The notes beneath the pieces were generated by a model. It saw only the letters and a program-made list of their open reading frames with translations, was not told where the DNA came from and ran no database searches. The translations under genes and the position numbers were made by a program. A stretch of 59,139 bases of DNA from Spirochaetota bacterium (GTDB lineage: Bacteria > Spirochaetota > UBA4802 > UBA5368): assembly GCA_004297825.1 (NCBI GenBank), contig SCSX01000080.1:1-59139 (forward strand), read 5' to 3'. Shown in pieces: positions 32,285 through 41,722 of this stretch. Each line of letters opens with the position of its first letter. Position 1 is the first letter of the stretch.

Positions 32285-34795
32285 ATGGAAAGCGCGGCGG
32301 TAAAGTTCCAGATAAAAGAACCCAAGGGTCTCTCGCCCAGAATAGCCTGGCTCAGGGACTATTTCTTTTCCGGGGCGGACAGGTCCTGGAACAATGAATA
32401 CACCTCCTGGACCACGGGCACGCCGTGGGACGTCCAGTATGACGAAATCGCTTATTATATCGTGCCCGAGACCTATCCGTTCCTCCAGACCTTCCGCTCG
32501 TCGATGCACCAGAACGCGCGGCCGGTGAAGCTGGACCCCGAATTCTGGTCATGGGGCCTGCCGGAACGCCGCGCATGGTTCGTGAGGGAGGTCATGGTAA
32601 ACTACGTGCCCCAGGAGATCCTGCCGGGCGATCTCATCGCCGGTTCGCGCTTCAATCTCCAGGCGTCCCGCTGCTGGTCGAAAAATGAGCTTAAGAAACG
32701 CGATGGTCTGATATACGGGAAGAAGGGGGCGCGCGCGTTCATGAAGTGGTTCCATGACCACGGGTACGGCAATGCCGGCGCGACCTCCGGCCACCTCATC
32801 CCCGGCTACGAGCGCGTGCTCTCGGTCGGATGGAAGGGCGTTCACGAGGATCTGAAATCGAAATACGAGTCGCTCACCCCGCGCGAACGCAAGGGCGGGA
32901 AGGGCGCGCAGCTCAGGGCGATGATGACGGCCGCGACGATGCCGCGCGACCTGGCGGCGAAGTACGCGTCGCTCTGCAAAAAACTCGTGCAGAAGGAGGT
33001 GCTTCCCTCGCGGCGGGACGAGCTCGCGCAGATGGCGGCGAACCTCGAGCGCGTTCCCTGGGAGCCCGCGGCGAATTTCTGGGAAGCGGTGCAGGCGCTG
33101 TGGCTGAGCCACATGCTTGTAATGAGCGACGAGAATTATCCCGGCCCGGGGGTTTCGTTCGGGAGACTGGACCAGTATCTCTACCCGTACTGGGAAAAAT
33201 CCGTCGGGGAGGGCATGGACCGGGAATACGGAAAGGAAATATTGAAGTGCTTCTGGGTCCACGCCAATACCGCGTACGACGCGATGATTCGCGTGGGCGG
33301 CAACCAGGGCATCACGGCGGGATTCGGCCAGCTTTTCAACCTTTCGGGCATGGGGCCGGATGGAAAAGACATGACGAACGAGCTCACCTACGTGATGCTC
33401 GAGGTGATCGACGAGATGACGCCCATCCTTGAGCCCAAGCCTAATGTGCGGCTGCACCGGAACTCGCCCGACGAACTGCTGGACCGGGTTATCGACATGA
33501 TCTCGTCGAGCCAGGGCGCGCCGTTCCTGTTGAACTTCGATGAGCGCTCCATGGCCGGCATGATGCGCGAGGCGAAGATGGCGGGGGTGGGTGAGCTTAT
33601 CAACGAGGGCAACGTGCATGACTATGCCTCGGTGGGCTGCCTCGAGAACACGATGGTGGGCAACGACCGCTCGGGCACCGTCGACTGCAATCTGAACCTG
33701 TTGAAAGCGGTGGAGCTCGCGCTTGCCGGCGGCAGGGACATGCTCCCCGTGACCGATTTCATGACCGGGAAACCCGGCGCGATCGCACAGGACGGGCCGG
33801 CCACGGGCGACGCTCGAAAGTTTTCTACCTGGGACGAGTTCTGGAAGGCGTACGAGACCCAGACGCGCTACCTGGTTAAAAAATGCGTTGGGCTTTACGA
33901 AGTTTCGGAACGCGTGCGTGCGTCGTTTTCTCCCACGCCCTACCTTTCATGCCTCGTGAAGGGGTGCGCCGAAAAGGGCCTGGACATCACGCAGGGAGGT
34001 CCGGAGCTCGGTTTCGTGACCATCGAGGGCGTGAGTTTCGCCACTACCGTGGATTCGCTCCTGGCCGTAAAGTACCTGGTGTTCGATAAAAAGGAATGCA
34101 CTATGGGCGAGCTTATCGACGCCCTCAGGGACAACTGGGCGGGGCACGAGATCCTTCAGGCAAAGGCGAAGTTTCGGGCGCCGAAATACGGGCGGGACGA
34201 CGACGAAGCCGATGCGATGGCGAAGCGGGTGATGGACCTCTGGACCGGGGAAACCTGGAAATATAAAACCGTGTCGACCGGCAGACAGTTCCGGCCGGGG
34301 ATGCTCTCTTGGAACTACTGGGTGAGCGACGGCTACATTCTCGCCGCCAGCGCCGACGGACGGCCCAAGGGCCAGTTCCTGTCGAACGCGATATGTCCCT
34401 CGAACGGCGCGGATGTCAACGGTCCCACCGCGAACGCGAATTCCGTGGGGAAGGCCCTGGGCGGGCGCGCGAATAACGGCGCGGGCGACTGGAAGGACTA
34501 CGTGAGCAGCCTGCCCAACGGCGCCAGCCACACGATCACCTTCAACCCGTCCCTGCTGCGCGACCCGGAGCACCGCGCGAAATTTCGGGCGTTTCTTAAA
34601 GGCTATATCGAGAACGGCGGATCGGCGCTCCAGATTAATATGATCGACGCGGACATGCTCAAGGACGCGCAAAAGCACCCCCGTCTTTATCGGCACCTCC
34701 TGGTGCGCGTAACCGGATACAACGCGTACTTCACGAGCATCGGGCGGGAGCTCCAGGACGAGATAATCGCCCGGGAAAGCCATAACAAGTATTGA
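32285..34795 (+). CDS. Glycyl radical enzyme of unassigned substrate (C-X-E lyase/decarboxylase type)
   Basis: The 836-residue protein has a PFL-like barrel domain and a C-terminal glycyl radical domain. The radical glycine is Gly811 in LVRVTGYNAYF, 25 residues from the end; the active-site cysteine is Cys452 in SVGCLEN. Glu454, two residues on, is the general base/acid position found in glycerol and diol dehydratases, choline TMA-lyase and arylacetate decarboxylases, but not in pyruvate formate-lyase (Cys-Cys) or benzylsuccinate synthase. No shell proteins, aldehyde dehydrogenase or HpdC/Bss-type small subunits flank it, so the well-known systems do not fit. An AAGGAGG ribosome site precedes the ATG. 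Expression should be anaerobic because the radical is destroyed by oxygen. Confidence 0.88.
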   Translation: MESAAVKFQIKEPKGLSPRIAWLRDYFFSGADRSWNNEYTSWTTGTPWDVQYDEIAYYIVPETYPFLQTFRSSMHQNARPVKLDPEFWSWGLPERRAWFVREVMVNYVPQEILPGDLIAGSRFNLQASRCWSKNELKKRDGLIYGKKGARAFMKWFHDHGYGNAGATSGHLIPGYERVLSVGWKGVHEDLKSKYESLTPRERKGGKGAQLRAMMTAATMPRDLAAKYASLCKKLVQKEVLPSRRDELAQMAANLERVPWEPAANFWEAVQALWLSHMLVMSDENYPGPGVSFGRLDQYLYPYWEKSVGEGMDREYGKEILKCFWVHANTAYDAMIRVGGNQGITAGFGQLFNLSGMGPDGKDMTNELTYVMLEVIDEMTPILEPKPNVRLHRNSPDELLDRVIDMISSSQGAPFLLNFDERSMAGMMREAKMAGVGELINEGNVHDYASVGCLENTMVGNDRSGTVDCNLNLLKAVELALAGGRDMLPVTDFMTGKPGAIAQDGPATGDARKFSTWDEFWKAYETQTRYLVKKCVGLYEVSERVRASFSPTPYLSCLVKGCAEKGLDITQGGPELGFVTIEGVSFATTVDSLLAVKYLVFDKKECTMGELIDALRDNWAGHEILQAKAKFRAPKYGRDDDEADAMAKRVMDLWTGETWKYKTVSTGRQFRPGMLSWNYWVSDGYILAASADGRPKGQFLSNAICPSNGADVNGPTANANSVGKALGGRANNGAGDWKDYVSSLPNGASHTITFNPSLLRDPEHRAKFRAFLKGYIENGGSALQINMIDADMLKDAQKHPRLYRHLLVRVTGYNAYFTSIGRELQDEIIARESHNKY

Positions 34796-34830
34796 CGGGA
34801 ACGGATTCCGGGTAACGGAGAGGACGAGGC

Positions 34831-35886
34831 GTGAACACGATACATTCAGGCGCGGGTATGACGGAAACCGGGACGGCCATGGTGCTCAACATCCAGAGGA
34901 TGTCGACCGAGGACGGTCCGGGTCTTCGAACTACGGTGTTTTTCAAGGGCTGCGGGCTTCGCTGTGCGTGGTGCCACAACCCCGAAAGTATCTCGACCCA
35001 TCCCGAATTGCAATGGCTGGAATCGCGCTGTATAGGGTGCAGGACGTGCATTTCGGCGTGCCCACGGAACGCGCTCACGGCGGACGAGCGGGGAATCCAG
35101 ATCGATCGCGCGCTCTGCGACGGATGCGGCACATGCGCGGGCGAGTGCCCGGCGACGGCCATGGAGCTCATGGGTGAACGGTGGACCGTGGACCGGCTCG
35201 TGGCGGAGGTCGTCAAGGATCGTTCGTACATACTCAACTCCGAGGGGGGCGGGATCACCGCATCGGGCGGGGACCCCATGGTACAGGCCCCCTTCGTCGC
35301 CGAGTTTCTTCGCCGCTGCAGGGCCGAGGGATTCCATACCGCTCTGGATACCTGTGGGCTGGGATCGGAAGCATCGTTCGACCTCGTGCTTCCCCATACG
35401 GACCTGGTGCTCTTCGACCTGAAGCTCGCGGACGAATCGGCACACGAGCTTCATACGGGACGCTCGAACGAGCGCGTTCTCGAAAACCTGGTCCGCATTC
35501 GCGATCGTATCCGTATCAACGGCGCCCCGGAGCTTTGGGTGCGCACCCCGATCATACCGGGGGCCACCGATACCGACGAGAATATAGCCGGTATCGGACA
35601 GCTGATCGAAAGCCTCCTGGACGGCGCGGTGAGCCGCTGGGAGCTGTGCGCGTTCAACAACCTGTGCCGCGACAAGTACGCACGGCTCGGAATCGAATGG
35701 CGTTTCCGCGAGTCCGGGCTTCTCGATAAGGGAATGATGGAACACCTGGCGACCGTTGCGCGACACTCCGTTGGCAAACCCGGCATCGTGCGCTGGAGCG
35801 GGGCCACGCGTAGCGAAGCCGCGGCGGACAACGCGCGTGCGGCCGAACGGCAGCCGGCGGCGCACCTCGTGAAGGGGTGCGGTTAA
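34831..35886 (+). CDS. Radical-SAM glycyl radical enzyme activase with two extra 4Fe-4S clusters
   Basis: The 351-residue protein uses SAM to abstract hydrogen from Gly811 of the partner enzyme. The radical-SAM cluster motif is CGLRCAWC (Cys41, Cys45, Cys48). A ferredoxin-like insert carries two more clusters (Cys67/70/73/77 and Cys96/99/102/106), as in activases of the dehydratase/decarboxylase group but not in PflA. SEGGGITASGGDP is the SAM-binding GGE-like region. It starts with GTG after GGAGAGG and lies 35 bp behind the enzyme gene. A C-terminal extension rich in Ala and Arg (about 325-351) is poorly conserved-looking. Confidence 0.92.
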   Translation: MNTIHSGAGMTETGTAMVLNIQRMSTEDGPGLRTTVFFKGCGLRCAWCHNPESISTHPELQWLESRCIGCRTCISACPRNALTADERGIQIDRALCDGCGTCAGECPATAMELMGERWTVDRLVAEVVKDRSYILNSEGGGITASGGDPMVQAPFVAEFLRRCRAEGFHTALDTCGLGSEASFDLVLPHTDLVLFDLKLADESAHELHTGRSNERVLENLVRIRDRIRINGAPELWVRTPIIPGATDTDENIAGIGQLIESLLDGAVSRWELCAFNNLCRDKYARLGIEWRFRESGLLDKGMMEHLATVARHSVGKPGIVRWSGATRSEAAADNARAAERQPAAHLVKGCG

Positions 35887-35904
35887 TTACCAGAGGAGGG
35901 CCTT

Positions 35905-36753
35905 ATGACCACCATGTACAAAGAGTTCGACCCAGCCGACCTGAAGGAATTCGAGCCCGAGGCCAAGATCGGGCTTATCGCCACGGTGAGCCCGGAAGGC
36001 CTTCCGCACCTCACGCTCATCACCGCGCTCCAGGCGCGGGGGACGCGCGAGCTCATCTGGGGTCAGTTCAGCGAGGGCCGCAGCAAGAAAAACGTGAAGC
36101 GGAACGGGCGCACGGCGTTTCTCATAATGAATTTGAACAAAGAGCTCTGGAGGGGGAAGGCGCTCTGGACCCACGAGGAGAAAGAGGGCCCCGAGTACGA
36201 AATGTACAACAAGAAGCCCATGTTCCGATACAACTCCTACTTCGGCATCCACACGGTCCACTACATGGACCTTGTGGAAACCGGCGGAAGGGAAAAACTT
36301 CCCCTGGGAGCGGTGGTCCGCGCGGCGCTCGCGACGAAGATTGCGAAGGGTGGGGCGGCCACCGGGAACCCCGCGCGGATTCTCAAGGAATGGGGCCAGG
36401 GACTATTCAACCGCATGGACAGCCTGAAGTTCCTCTCCTACGTGGGCGGGGACGGGTTTCCCGTCATAGTACCCCTGATCCAGTGCCAGGCCGCCGACAG
36501 CAGGAGGCTTGCGTTTTCGACGGCGGCGTACGGGGACGAGCTCGAGCGGATACCCGCGGGCGCGTCCGTCGCGGTCTTCGGCATGACCTTCGACATGGAG
36601 GATGTGCTCGTCCGCGGTACGTTCGGAGGGTTTTCGAGGAGCAGGGGATTCCGGCTGGGGACGGTCGATATCGAATGGGTGTATAATTCGATGCCCCCCG
36701 TACAGGGGCAGGTCTATCCGGCGACTGAGCTCAAACCGGTGACGGAGTTTTAA
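35905..36753 (+). CDS. Pyridoxamine-phosphate-oxidase-like split-barrel flavoprotein
   Basis: The 282-residue protein appears to hold two split-barrel halves: residues about 20-80 (KIGLIATVSPEGLPHLTLIT) and about 165-250 (FLSYVGGDGFPVIVPLIQ). That fold usually binds FMN, F420 or heme. The middle section is Lys/Arg-rich and less typical. It follows the activase gene by 18 bp and is surely in the same transcript, which makes it a candidate electron donor or product-processing enzyme for the pathway. It ends by overlapping the 3' end of the convergent phosphatase gene. The exact cofactor cannot be read from sequence. Confidence 0.75.
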   Translation: MTTMYKEFDPADLKEFEPEAKIGLIATVSPEGLPHLTLITALQARGTRELIWGQFSEGRSKKNVKRNGRTAFLIMNLNKELWRGKALWTHEEKEGPEYEMYNKKPMFRYNSYFGIHTVHYMDLVETGGREKLPLGAVVRAALATKIAKGGAATGNPARILKEWGQGLFNRMDSLKFLSYVGGDGFPVIVPLIQCQAADSRRLAFSTAAYGDELERIPAGASVAVFGMTFDMEDVLVRGTFGGFSRSRGFRLGTVDIEWVYNSMPPVQGQVYPATELKPVTEF

Positions 36754-38576
36754 TCGGCGACCGCGGCGATCCTTGAAAGCCCGGACTTCGCCGAGGAGTT
36801 TTCCGGATCCAGCGCAAGCAGCTTTTCGAGCAGGGGCACCGCCTCTCCGGGTTTCCCCAGCTTTTCGAGCGCCCGCGCCCACACCAGGAGCGGACCGCGG
36901 AAATCCTTGCGAAGCTGGCACGCCTTCTGCGCGCACTTCGACGCGTTTTCGTAATCCTTCACGTTAAAATACGCTGCCGAAAGCTTGTACAGCGTATCGG
37001 CGTCTTCGCTGTGCAGTCCCAGGTACAAGAGCAACTGTTCGATTGCGAGGGCGAATTCCCCCTTCTGCATGTGGCAGCGCGCGAGCAGCTGGTGCACCTG
37101 TTCGTCCGCCGTGCCCAGGCTCATGGCGGCGCGCAGTTCCACGATCGCCTCGTCCAGGTTGCGGTTGTACATGAGCTCCAGGCCGCGGTTCCGGTGGTTG
37201 ATGAGTTCCTGGTAGGCGGGATCGACCTCGATGAGCAGGAAGGTCACATCGTCGCGGATGGGCGTATCGGACACGAACTCCTCCCATGTGCGGATGATAT
37301 GCGTGCGGGCCTCGCGAATATTCATGTCGCGTGAATCCACGAGCGTACGCTGGAGCATCGACAGGCCGAACTGCTCGTCGTTCGCGTTGCGCGCCTCGAC
37401 CAGCCCGTCCGTGAAAAGCAGCATCCTGTCCCCGAAGTCGAGCATATCGTGTTTTTCCTCGTAGGTCTCCCCCGCGTTCTCGAGGGCTCCCACGAACAGC
37501 CCGTTGGTGTCCCACGTCTCGATCTCCGCCGTGCGCTTCCGGAGCACCATCGCCTTGTGATGCGACGCATTGGTATAGAATACCTCGAAGGAAGGGCTGA
37601 TCACCGCGACGAACGCGGTGAGGTAGTCCTGGGTCTTGATCGTTTCAAGAAGGGCCGTGTTCACCCTGGTGAGTATGTCCCTGGGGAAAAGGTTCTTCTG
37701 CGTCGCCTCGATGAAGCTGATCTTGCCGATCGCGGATATGAAGGCCGCGGGAATGCCGTGTCCCGAGACGTCGGCGATGAAGATGCAGACGTGGCCCCCG
37801 CTCATGGGAATGATATCGAAGAAATCCCCGCCGATCTTGTCCATGGAGCGGTAGAACGCCTCGATAGAAATGCCGTTATACGAAATAGGAGTCGCGGGGA
37901 GGATTCCCCGCTGTATGTCCGAGGCGATGTCCATTTCCTTGTCTATGTACAGGTCGCGCTCTTTTAGATTTGCGAGGGCGGTCTCGCTGGTGCGTTTGGC
38001 ACTCTTGACCTCGATGCGCTGGCGCCTGAACTCGCCTGCAAGGAAGGCGATGAAGATCGCGGCGGGCAGGAAACAGCCGGTATAGAACATCTCGAAAGGC
38101 AGCGAGCCGTTCTGGCCAAGCACCGTTATAGCGAAGGCCGATGCTCCTATCTGGAGCGTCGCCGAGGCGAGCACGAGCACCAGCGCCTGCACGAAGGTGA
38201 GGCTGGAAAGCATGAAGGCGAGCGCCATATAGGCGAGCAGCAGCGCGGCGGAACGGACCTCGTTAAGGATCACCACCCATATCCCATGTATGATCAACCA
38301 TGCGATGAATTGGAGGAGGGTGAAGGAAAATGAATACCTGCTGCTTATCGGCTTGGAGCTCATCCGGGTAATAAAGAAAAAAACAAGGCTTATGCCCGTG
38401 GCCATCGCGGTAATAATAGAAAGCCAGAGGTACGAGATGTTCGCGAGCCCCAGGATGCGCGCCATAAAAGCGGCCACTATGGCTATACAATAGGCGAGAA
38501 CGATATAGCTTGAGTTTCTCAGCAGGATTTGCCTGCGTCGAGCGTGTTTATCGAAGGATATGTCTCGTTTTTCCAT
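36750..38576 (-). CDS. Membrane-bound SpoIIE/RsbU-type serine phosphatase with C-terminal TPR repeats
   Basis: The 608-residue protein has about six N-terminal membrane helices (roughly residues 20-190) and a short coiled linker. The PP2C/SpoIIE domain follows (GGDFFDIIPM, FIADVSGHGIPAAF, LLFTDGLVEARN, DDVTFLLIE) with the metal-binding Asp/Gly motifs intact. About three TPR-like repeats sit at the C-terminus (ELRAAMSLGTADEQVHQLLAR onward). Such proteins dephosphorylate anti-anti-sigma factors in partner-switching pathways. The ATG at 38576 is chosen because the membrane domain follows and a promoter lies just upstream. No anti-sigma or STAS gene is nearby. Confidence 0.88.
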   Translation of the reverse strand: MEKRDISFDKHARRRQILLRNSSYIVLAYCIAIVAAFMARILGLANISYLWLSIITAMATGISLVFFFITRMSSKPISSRYSFSFTLLQFIAWLIIHGIWVVILNEVRSAALLLAYMALAFMLSSLTFVQALVLVLASATLQIGASAFAITVLGQNGSLPFEMFYTGCFLPAAIFIAFLAGEFRRQRIEVKSAKRTSETALANLKERDLYIDKEMDIASDIQRGILPATPISYNGISIEAFYRSMDKIGGDFFDIIPMSGGHVCIFIADVSGHGIPAAFISAIGKISFIEATQKNLFPRDILTRVNTALLETIKTQDYLTAFVAVISPSFEVFYTNASHHKAMVLRKRTAEIETWDTNGLFVGALENAGETYEEKHDMLDFGDRMLLFTDGLVEARNANDEQFGLSMLQRTLVDSRDMNIREARTHIIRTWEEFVSDTPIRDDVTFLLIEVDPAYQELINHRNRGLELMYNRNLDEAIVELRAAMSLGTADEQVHQLLARCHMQKGEFALAIEQLLLYLGLHSEDADTLYKLSAAYFNVKDYENASKCAQKACQLRKDFRGPLLVWARALEKLGKPGEAVPLLEKLLALDPENSSAKSGLSRIAAVAD

Positions 38577-38610
38577 TGTAGATCGAGCCTGTCGTCCCTG
38601 TGAGCAGATC

Positions 38611-38639
38611 ATAGTAAGCGGCGCTGAACTATTTGTCAA
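38611..38639 (-). promoter_or_regulatory. Sigma70-type promoter of the SpoIIE phosphatase gene
   Basis: On the minus strand TTGACA (38639-38634), 17 bp, then TACTAT (38616-38611). The transcript would start near 38604 and leave a leader of about 28 bases before the ATG at 38576. Confidence 0.65.
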
Positions 38640-38752
38640 CACGGGAATTTTCGGGATGAATTATTATTGATCATACCGGGTGCGGGCGCGCGCATCGCGG
38701 TGGCGGACGAACAGGCGCTCCTGGTCGTGTAAGAATGCGCGGGCGTTACGCG

Positions 38753-41575
38753 CTATTTCATGCCGCTCTCGATGAGCATCTCGAAGAGCCCCTTGTGGGT
38801 GAACGAGATCGAGGTGAAAAGCTTGTAGGCCTTGTTGGGGATGAGCGTGAGATCGGTATCGGTCGGGTAGTACAGGTAGCCCCTGTTGGTCTGCATGAAC
38901 ACCCTGAGCTCGCCGATCACCTGCCGTATGCTCGCGCGCGAGAACGGGTTGGTGAACGATCCGTCCGGGTGCGTGAAACCGTAACCCGGCTCCCCCGTTT
39001 CGAGCGGGTGCACCGCGAGCGTGAGCGGGACTATGCCCTTGCGCGCCTCCACTATGTTCTTGGAAAGCTCCGGGTTGATTTCGCTTATGGTGCAGCTGTT
39101 GCGAAGGTCGCGCTCGAGCTTGTATATCTCGACCTGCTTGAGCTGTCCCGCAAGCGAGGACCGGGGATTGTTCTTCACCACTTTTTCCACGATGTTAAGC
39201 GTGAATACGTAGAGTCGCGAGAGGTATTCTATGAAGGCCTCGGCCGGTTTGCGCACGAAGAAGAGCGAACCGCGCTCGTCCATGATGAAAAAATAGCAGT
39301 ACTTGTTCTCCTGCTGAAAATAGATCTGGATGCAGTTTTCCTTATGGTTTTCGAGGATCTTTCTAAGATAGTTGAGCTCGCTCAGACCCGGATCGATCCT
39401 GAGGCTGGTGAGCGCGCCGTTGTTGTTGCTCAGAATGTAGAGGAGCTGGGCCTCCGATTCGCACATGGTCGCCGAGATGCTCTCCTCCTGACCGACGCGC
39501 TTGTTCGAATACAGGAAGAACTTGTTTCCGATCACCGATATGTAGCGCCTGCGCACGTTGTCGGAGGTATCAATGAAAAAGCGGTACATGTCGCGTATGA
39601 TGGCCGTCAGGCGGTCGAATTCCCTGGTCGAGCCGTAGGGCAGCGAGGACGAGAGGTGAACCGCCGCGGTGTAGTCCTTGCGCGTGAGCAGGGCTCCCTG
39701 AAGTATTCTCCCGAACACCTTTGCAAGGTCGATCTCGTTCTTGAAGGAATCGAATTTCGTTTCGCCCCAGCTCGTATGATAAAGAAAAATAATGTCGTCG
39801 ATCTTCTTCGAATATTTCGAATAGGGGTTGATAATGATATAGCTGACGACGGGGAACGCCTCTTTGAGGAAATAGGCGTTGTGCAGCTCGATGCGCTTGT
39901 AGGTGAAATGCGTGGTGAGCTGCGCGATGAGCTCCCGTATGTAATTCGGGTCCGCCGGGAGTATCCCGGGGTCCATTTCCAGCCGGGTGTAGTCCTTCTG
40001 GAAGAGCCGGTTCAGGCCCAGCCACACGATGATGCCCACGAAGCGGTTGTCCTTGTATAGAATTACCTTTGCGGGGGAATTGCTTATTATCACCCGCTTG
40101 GAAAGCAGCCAGAATTCCCGCCCCTCCTTGTCGCGTACGAATTCGATGGTGAGAAGCTTTTCCGGCGGGTAATTCTTGAAACTCAGCGTATTGTCGATCT
40201 TGTTGTCGGCGATCGCGAAGTGGGAATATATCTTGCGGGAAATCCCCTGGAGCTCGCTATCGGAAAGCAGGTGCGCGGCCTTCTTGGATTCGATCGCACC
40301 CAGGATGTCCTTGTAACCGCGCAGCATGAATTTCTTGGTGTCGTTCATGAGCTTGGTGACGGAATCGATATCCAGGTTTTCGAAGTTGTCGAGCTTGGCC
40401 AGGAGCGAATCGGCCCACTCCCACTTGGCGATGTACGCGGCCATGTTCCGGACCTTTTCGCTCTGCGCGGCCTCGGGATGGTTCCTGGGGGTATACGACA
40501 GCCGCGGATCGACTTTCAGATAAAAGCATATGGTGAGGAGCTCGGTCGCGAGGCTGTCTTTAATCATCGCGGCGTAGTAATTGTAAACCTGGTTAAACAT
40601 GATGACGTAGGAATCGACCGCCTGGGTGTAGAGCTTCCCCTCGTGGACGTTTTTCTTGATAATCGTGCTAATAAAGGGATTCGTTCCGGTGGAGTGAATG
40701 TAGCGCTCGAGGAGCCCCAGCTTCAGTATAGATTTGAACGGGCTTCCCAGCGATTTCAGAAGCTGGAACAGGGCGGCGACAAGGAAATCGTCGCGCCCGA
40801 TCATGGACAGATTTCCCAGGTCGATATACTCGTTCACGAGCGCGGCGCCATCCGCAGCAAGGAGCCATTCCCCGTATTCGGAATCGCTGCAGCCGGCGGG
40901 TACCACCCACCAGAACGGCGTCTTGCCGGCGATGATGATCGAGCTTCTGAAGAATTCCTCTTTCAAAAGCACGCCCAGCGATGTCCCGGAAAAGTTGTCC
41001 TCGCTGTTGTCGTCGAATATATTGCGGCGGACTTTCGATATGTCGTTGAGGAAGAAATGGACCTCGACGTTGAAGTGCTCGGCGATCCATTCCTCGATGA
41101 GACGGAATTTCGATTTGAAAATTCTCAAGGCCTCGGGGCTCGCCTGCGATTCGTCCGCGCACACCCAGAAATCGAAATCGGAATGCTTCGAGAAAGCTAT
41201 CGTGCCGCCGCTGCCCATGAGCGCGAACATCTGGATAAAGGGCTGTATCCCCTGGCCGGTGGAAATATTCGCGGCGGGGAACAAGCCGCGTACGAACGCG
41301 GGGACCCTGGGCTTCGCCTCGTACCGGTAAATGCCCTGCGGCATTTCGGGGTATTCCACGAAGCCCGGGAGACTCGGCTGGTTAACGCTCAACAGGAACG
41401 GGATCGAGTCGAAGAGATCGATGATCTTCTGGTCGCCAATCGCCGCGTACAGGCTTTCGACCTTGCGGGAATTGAAGGCGCGGAAGGCCTTGTCAAATGC
41501 GGCTACCTTTCCCAGTATTTCCGATTTTTTTTCAGTTTCCATTTCCTTCTCGCAGGGATCGCTTTGGGTTTCCAT
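38753..41575 (-). CDS. cyaA: Class I (CyaA-type) adenylate cyclase
   Basis: The 940-residue protein carries the nucleotidyltransferase-fold catalytic motif of class I adenylate cyclases. GSGG (121-124) is followed by HSDFDFWVC (131-139), placing metal-binding Asp133 and Asp135 as in enterobacterial CyaA (GS...HSDLDIWVC). The rest is a long alpha/beta region with the family's extended C-terminal part. It makes cAMP from ATP. Unlike E. coli CyaA there is no glucose-PTS-linked phosphohistidine region that I can identify. The final part contains a separate-looking module ending SFTHKGLFEMLIES. Its stop is 114 bp from the SpoIIE phosphatase promoter region. Confidence 0.85.
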   Translation of the reverse strand: METQSDPCEKEMETEKKSEILGKVAAFDKAFRAFNSRKVESLYAAIGDQKIIDLFDSIPFLLSVNQPSLPGFVEYPEMPQGIYRYEAKPRVPAFVRGLFPAANISTGQGIQPFIQMFALMGSGGTIAFSKHSDFDFWVCADESQASPEALRIFKSKFRLIEEWIAEHFNVEVHFFLNDISKVRRNIFDDNSEDNFSGTSLGVLLKEEFFRSSIIIAGKTPFWWVVPAGCSDSEYGEWLLAADGAALVNEYIDLGNLSMIGRDDFLVAALFQLLKSLGSPFKSILKLGLLERYIHSTGTNPFISTIIKKNVHEGKLYTQAVDSYVIMFNQVYNYYAAMIKDSLATELLTICFYLKVDPRLSYTPRNHPEAAQSEKVRNMAAYIAKWEWADSLLAKLDNFENLDIDSVTKLMNDTKKFMLRGYKDILGAIESKKAAHLLSDSELQGISRKIYSHFAIADNKIDNTLSFKNYPPEKLLTIEFVRDKEGREFWLLSKRVIISNSPAKVILYKDNRFVGIIVWLGLNRLFQKDYTRLEMDPGILPADPNYIRELIAQLTTHFTYKRIELHNAYFLKEAFPVVSYIIINPYSKYSKKIDDIIFLYHTSWGETKFDSFKNEIDLAKVFGRILQGALLTRKDYTAAVHLSSSLPYGSTREFDRLTAIIRDMYRFFIDTSDNVRRRYISVIGNKFFLYSNKRVGQEESISATMCESEAQLLYILSNNNGALTSLRIDPGLSELNYLRKILENHKENCIQIYFQQENKYCYFFIMDERGSLFFVRKPAEAFIEYLSRLYVFTLNIVEKVVKNNPRSSLAGQLKQVEIYKLERDLRNSCTISEINPELSKNIVEARKGIVPLTLAVHPLETGEPGYGFTHPDGSFTNPFSRASIRQVIGELRVFMQTNRGYLYYPTDTDLTLIPNKAYKLFTSISFTHKGLFEMLIESGMK

Positions 41576-41722
41576 CGATTACGCGCAATTTCTCTTTGAG
41601 CCTTTATGCGCGCACCGATGCGTGCGGTTCCGGCAATCCGATGCGTCCGCCTGTGAACAAACGATAGCGTACGCGTCCCAATAATTCAATGATTTTATCC
41701 TCGCGTCCGGGGCGCCTCTGTC

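Noticed and set aside
32285-34795. Benzylsuccinate/alkylsuccinate synthase or pyruvate formate-lyase
   Set aside because: The active site is Cys-X-Glu, not the fumarate-adding type or Cys-Cys, and no small Bss subunits are present.
38735-41599. Plus-strand frames of 441 and 459 codons opposite the adenylate cyclase
   Set aside because: Both are composition shadows of the class I cyclase gene and carry no family motif.
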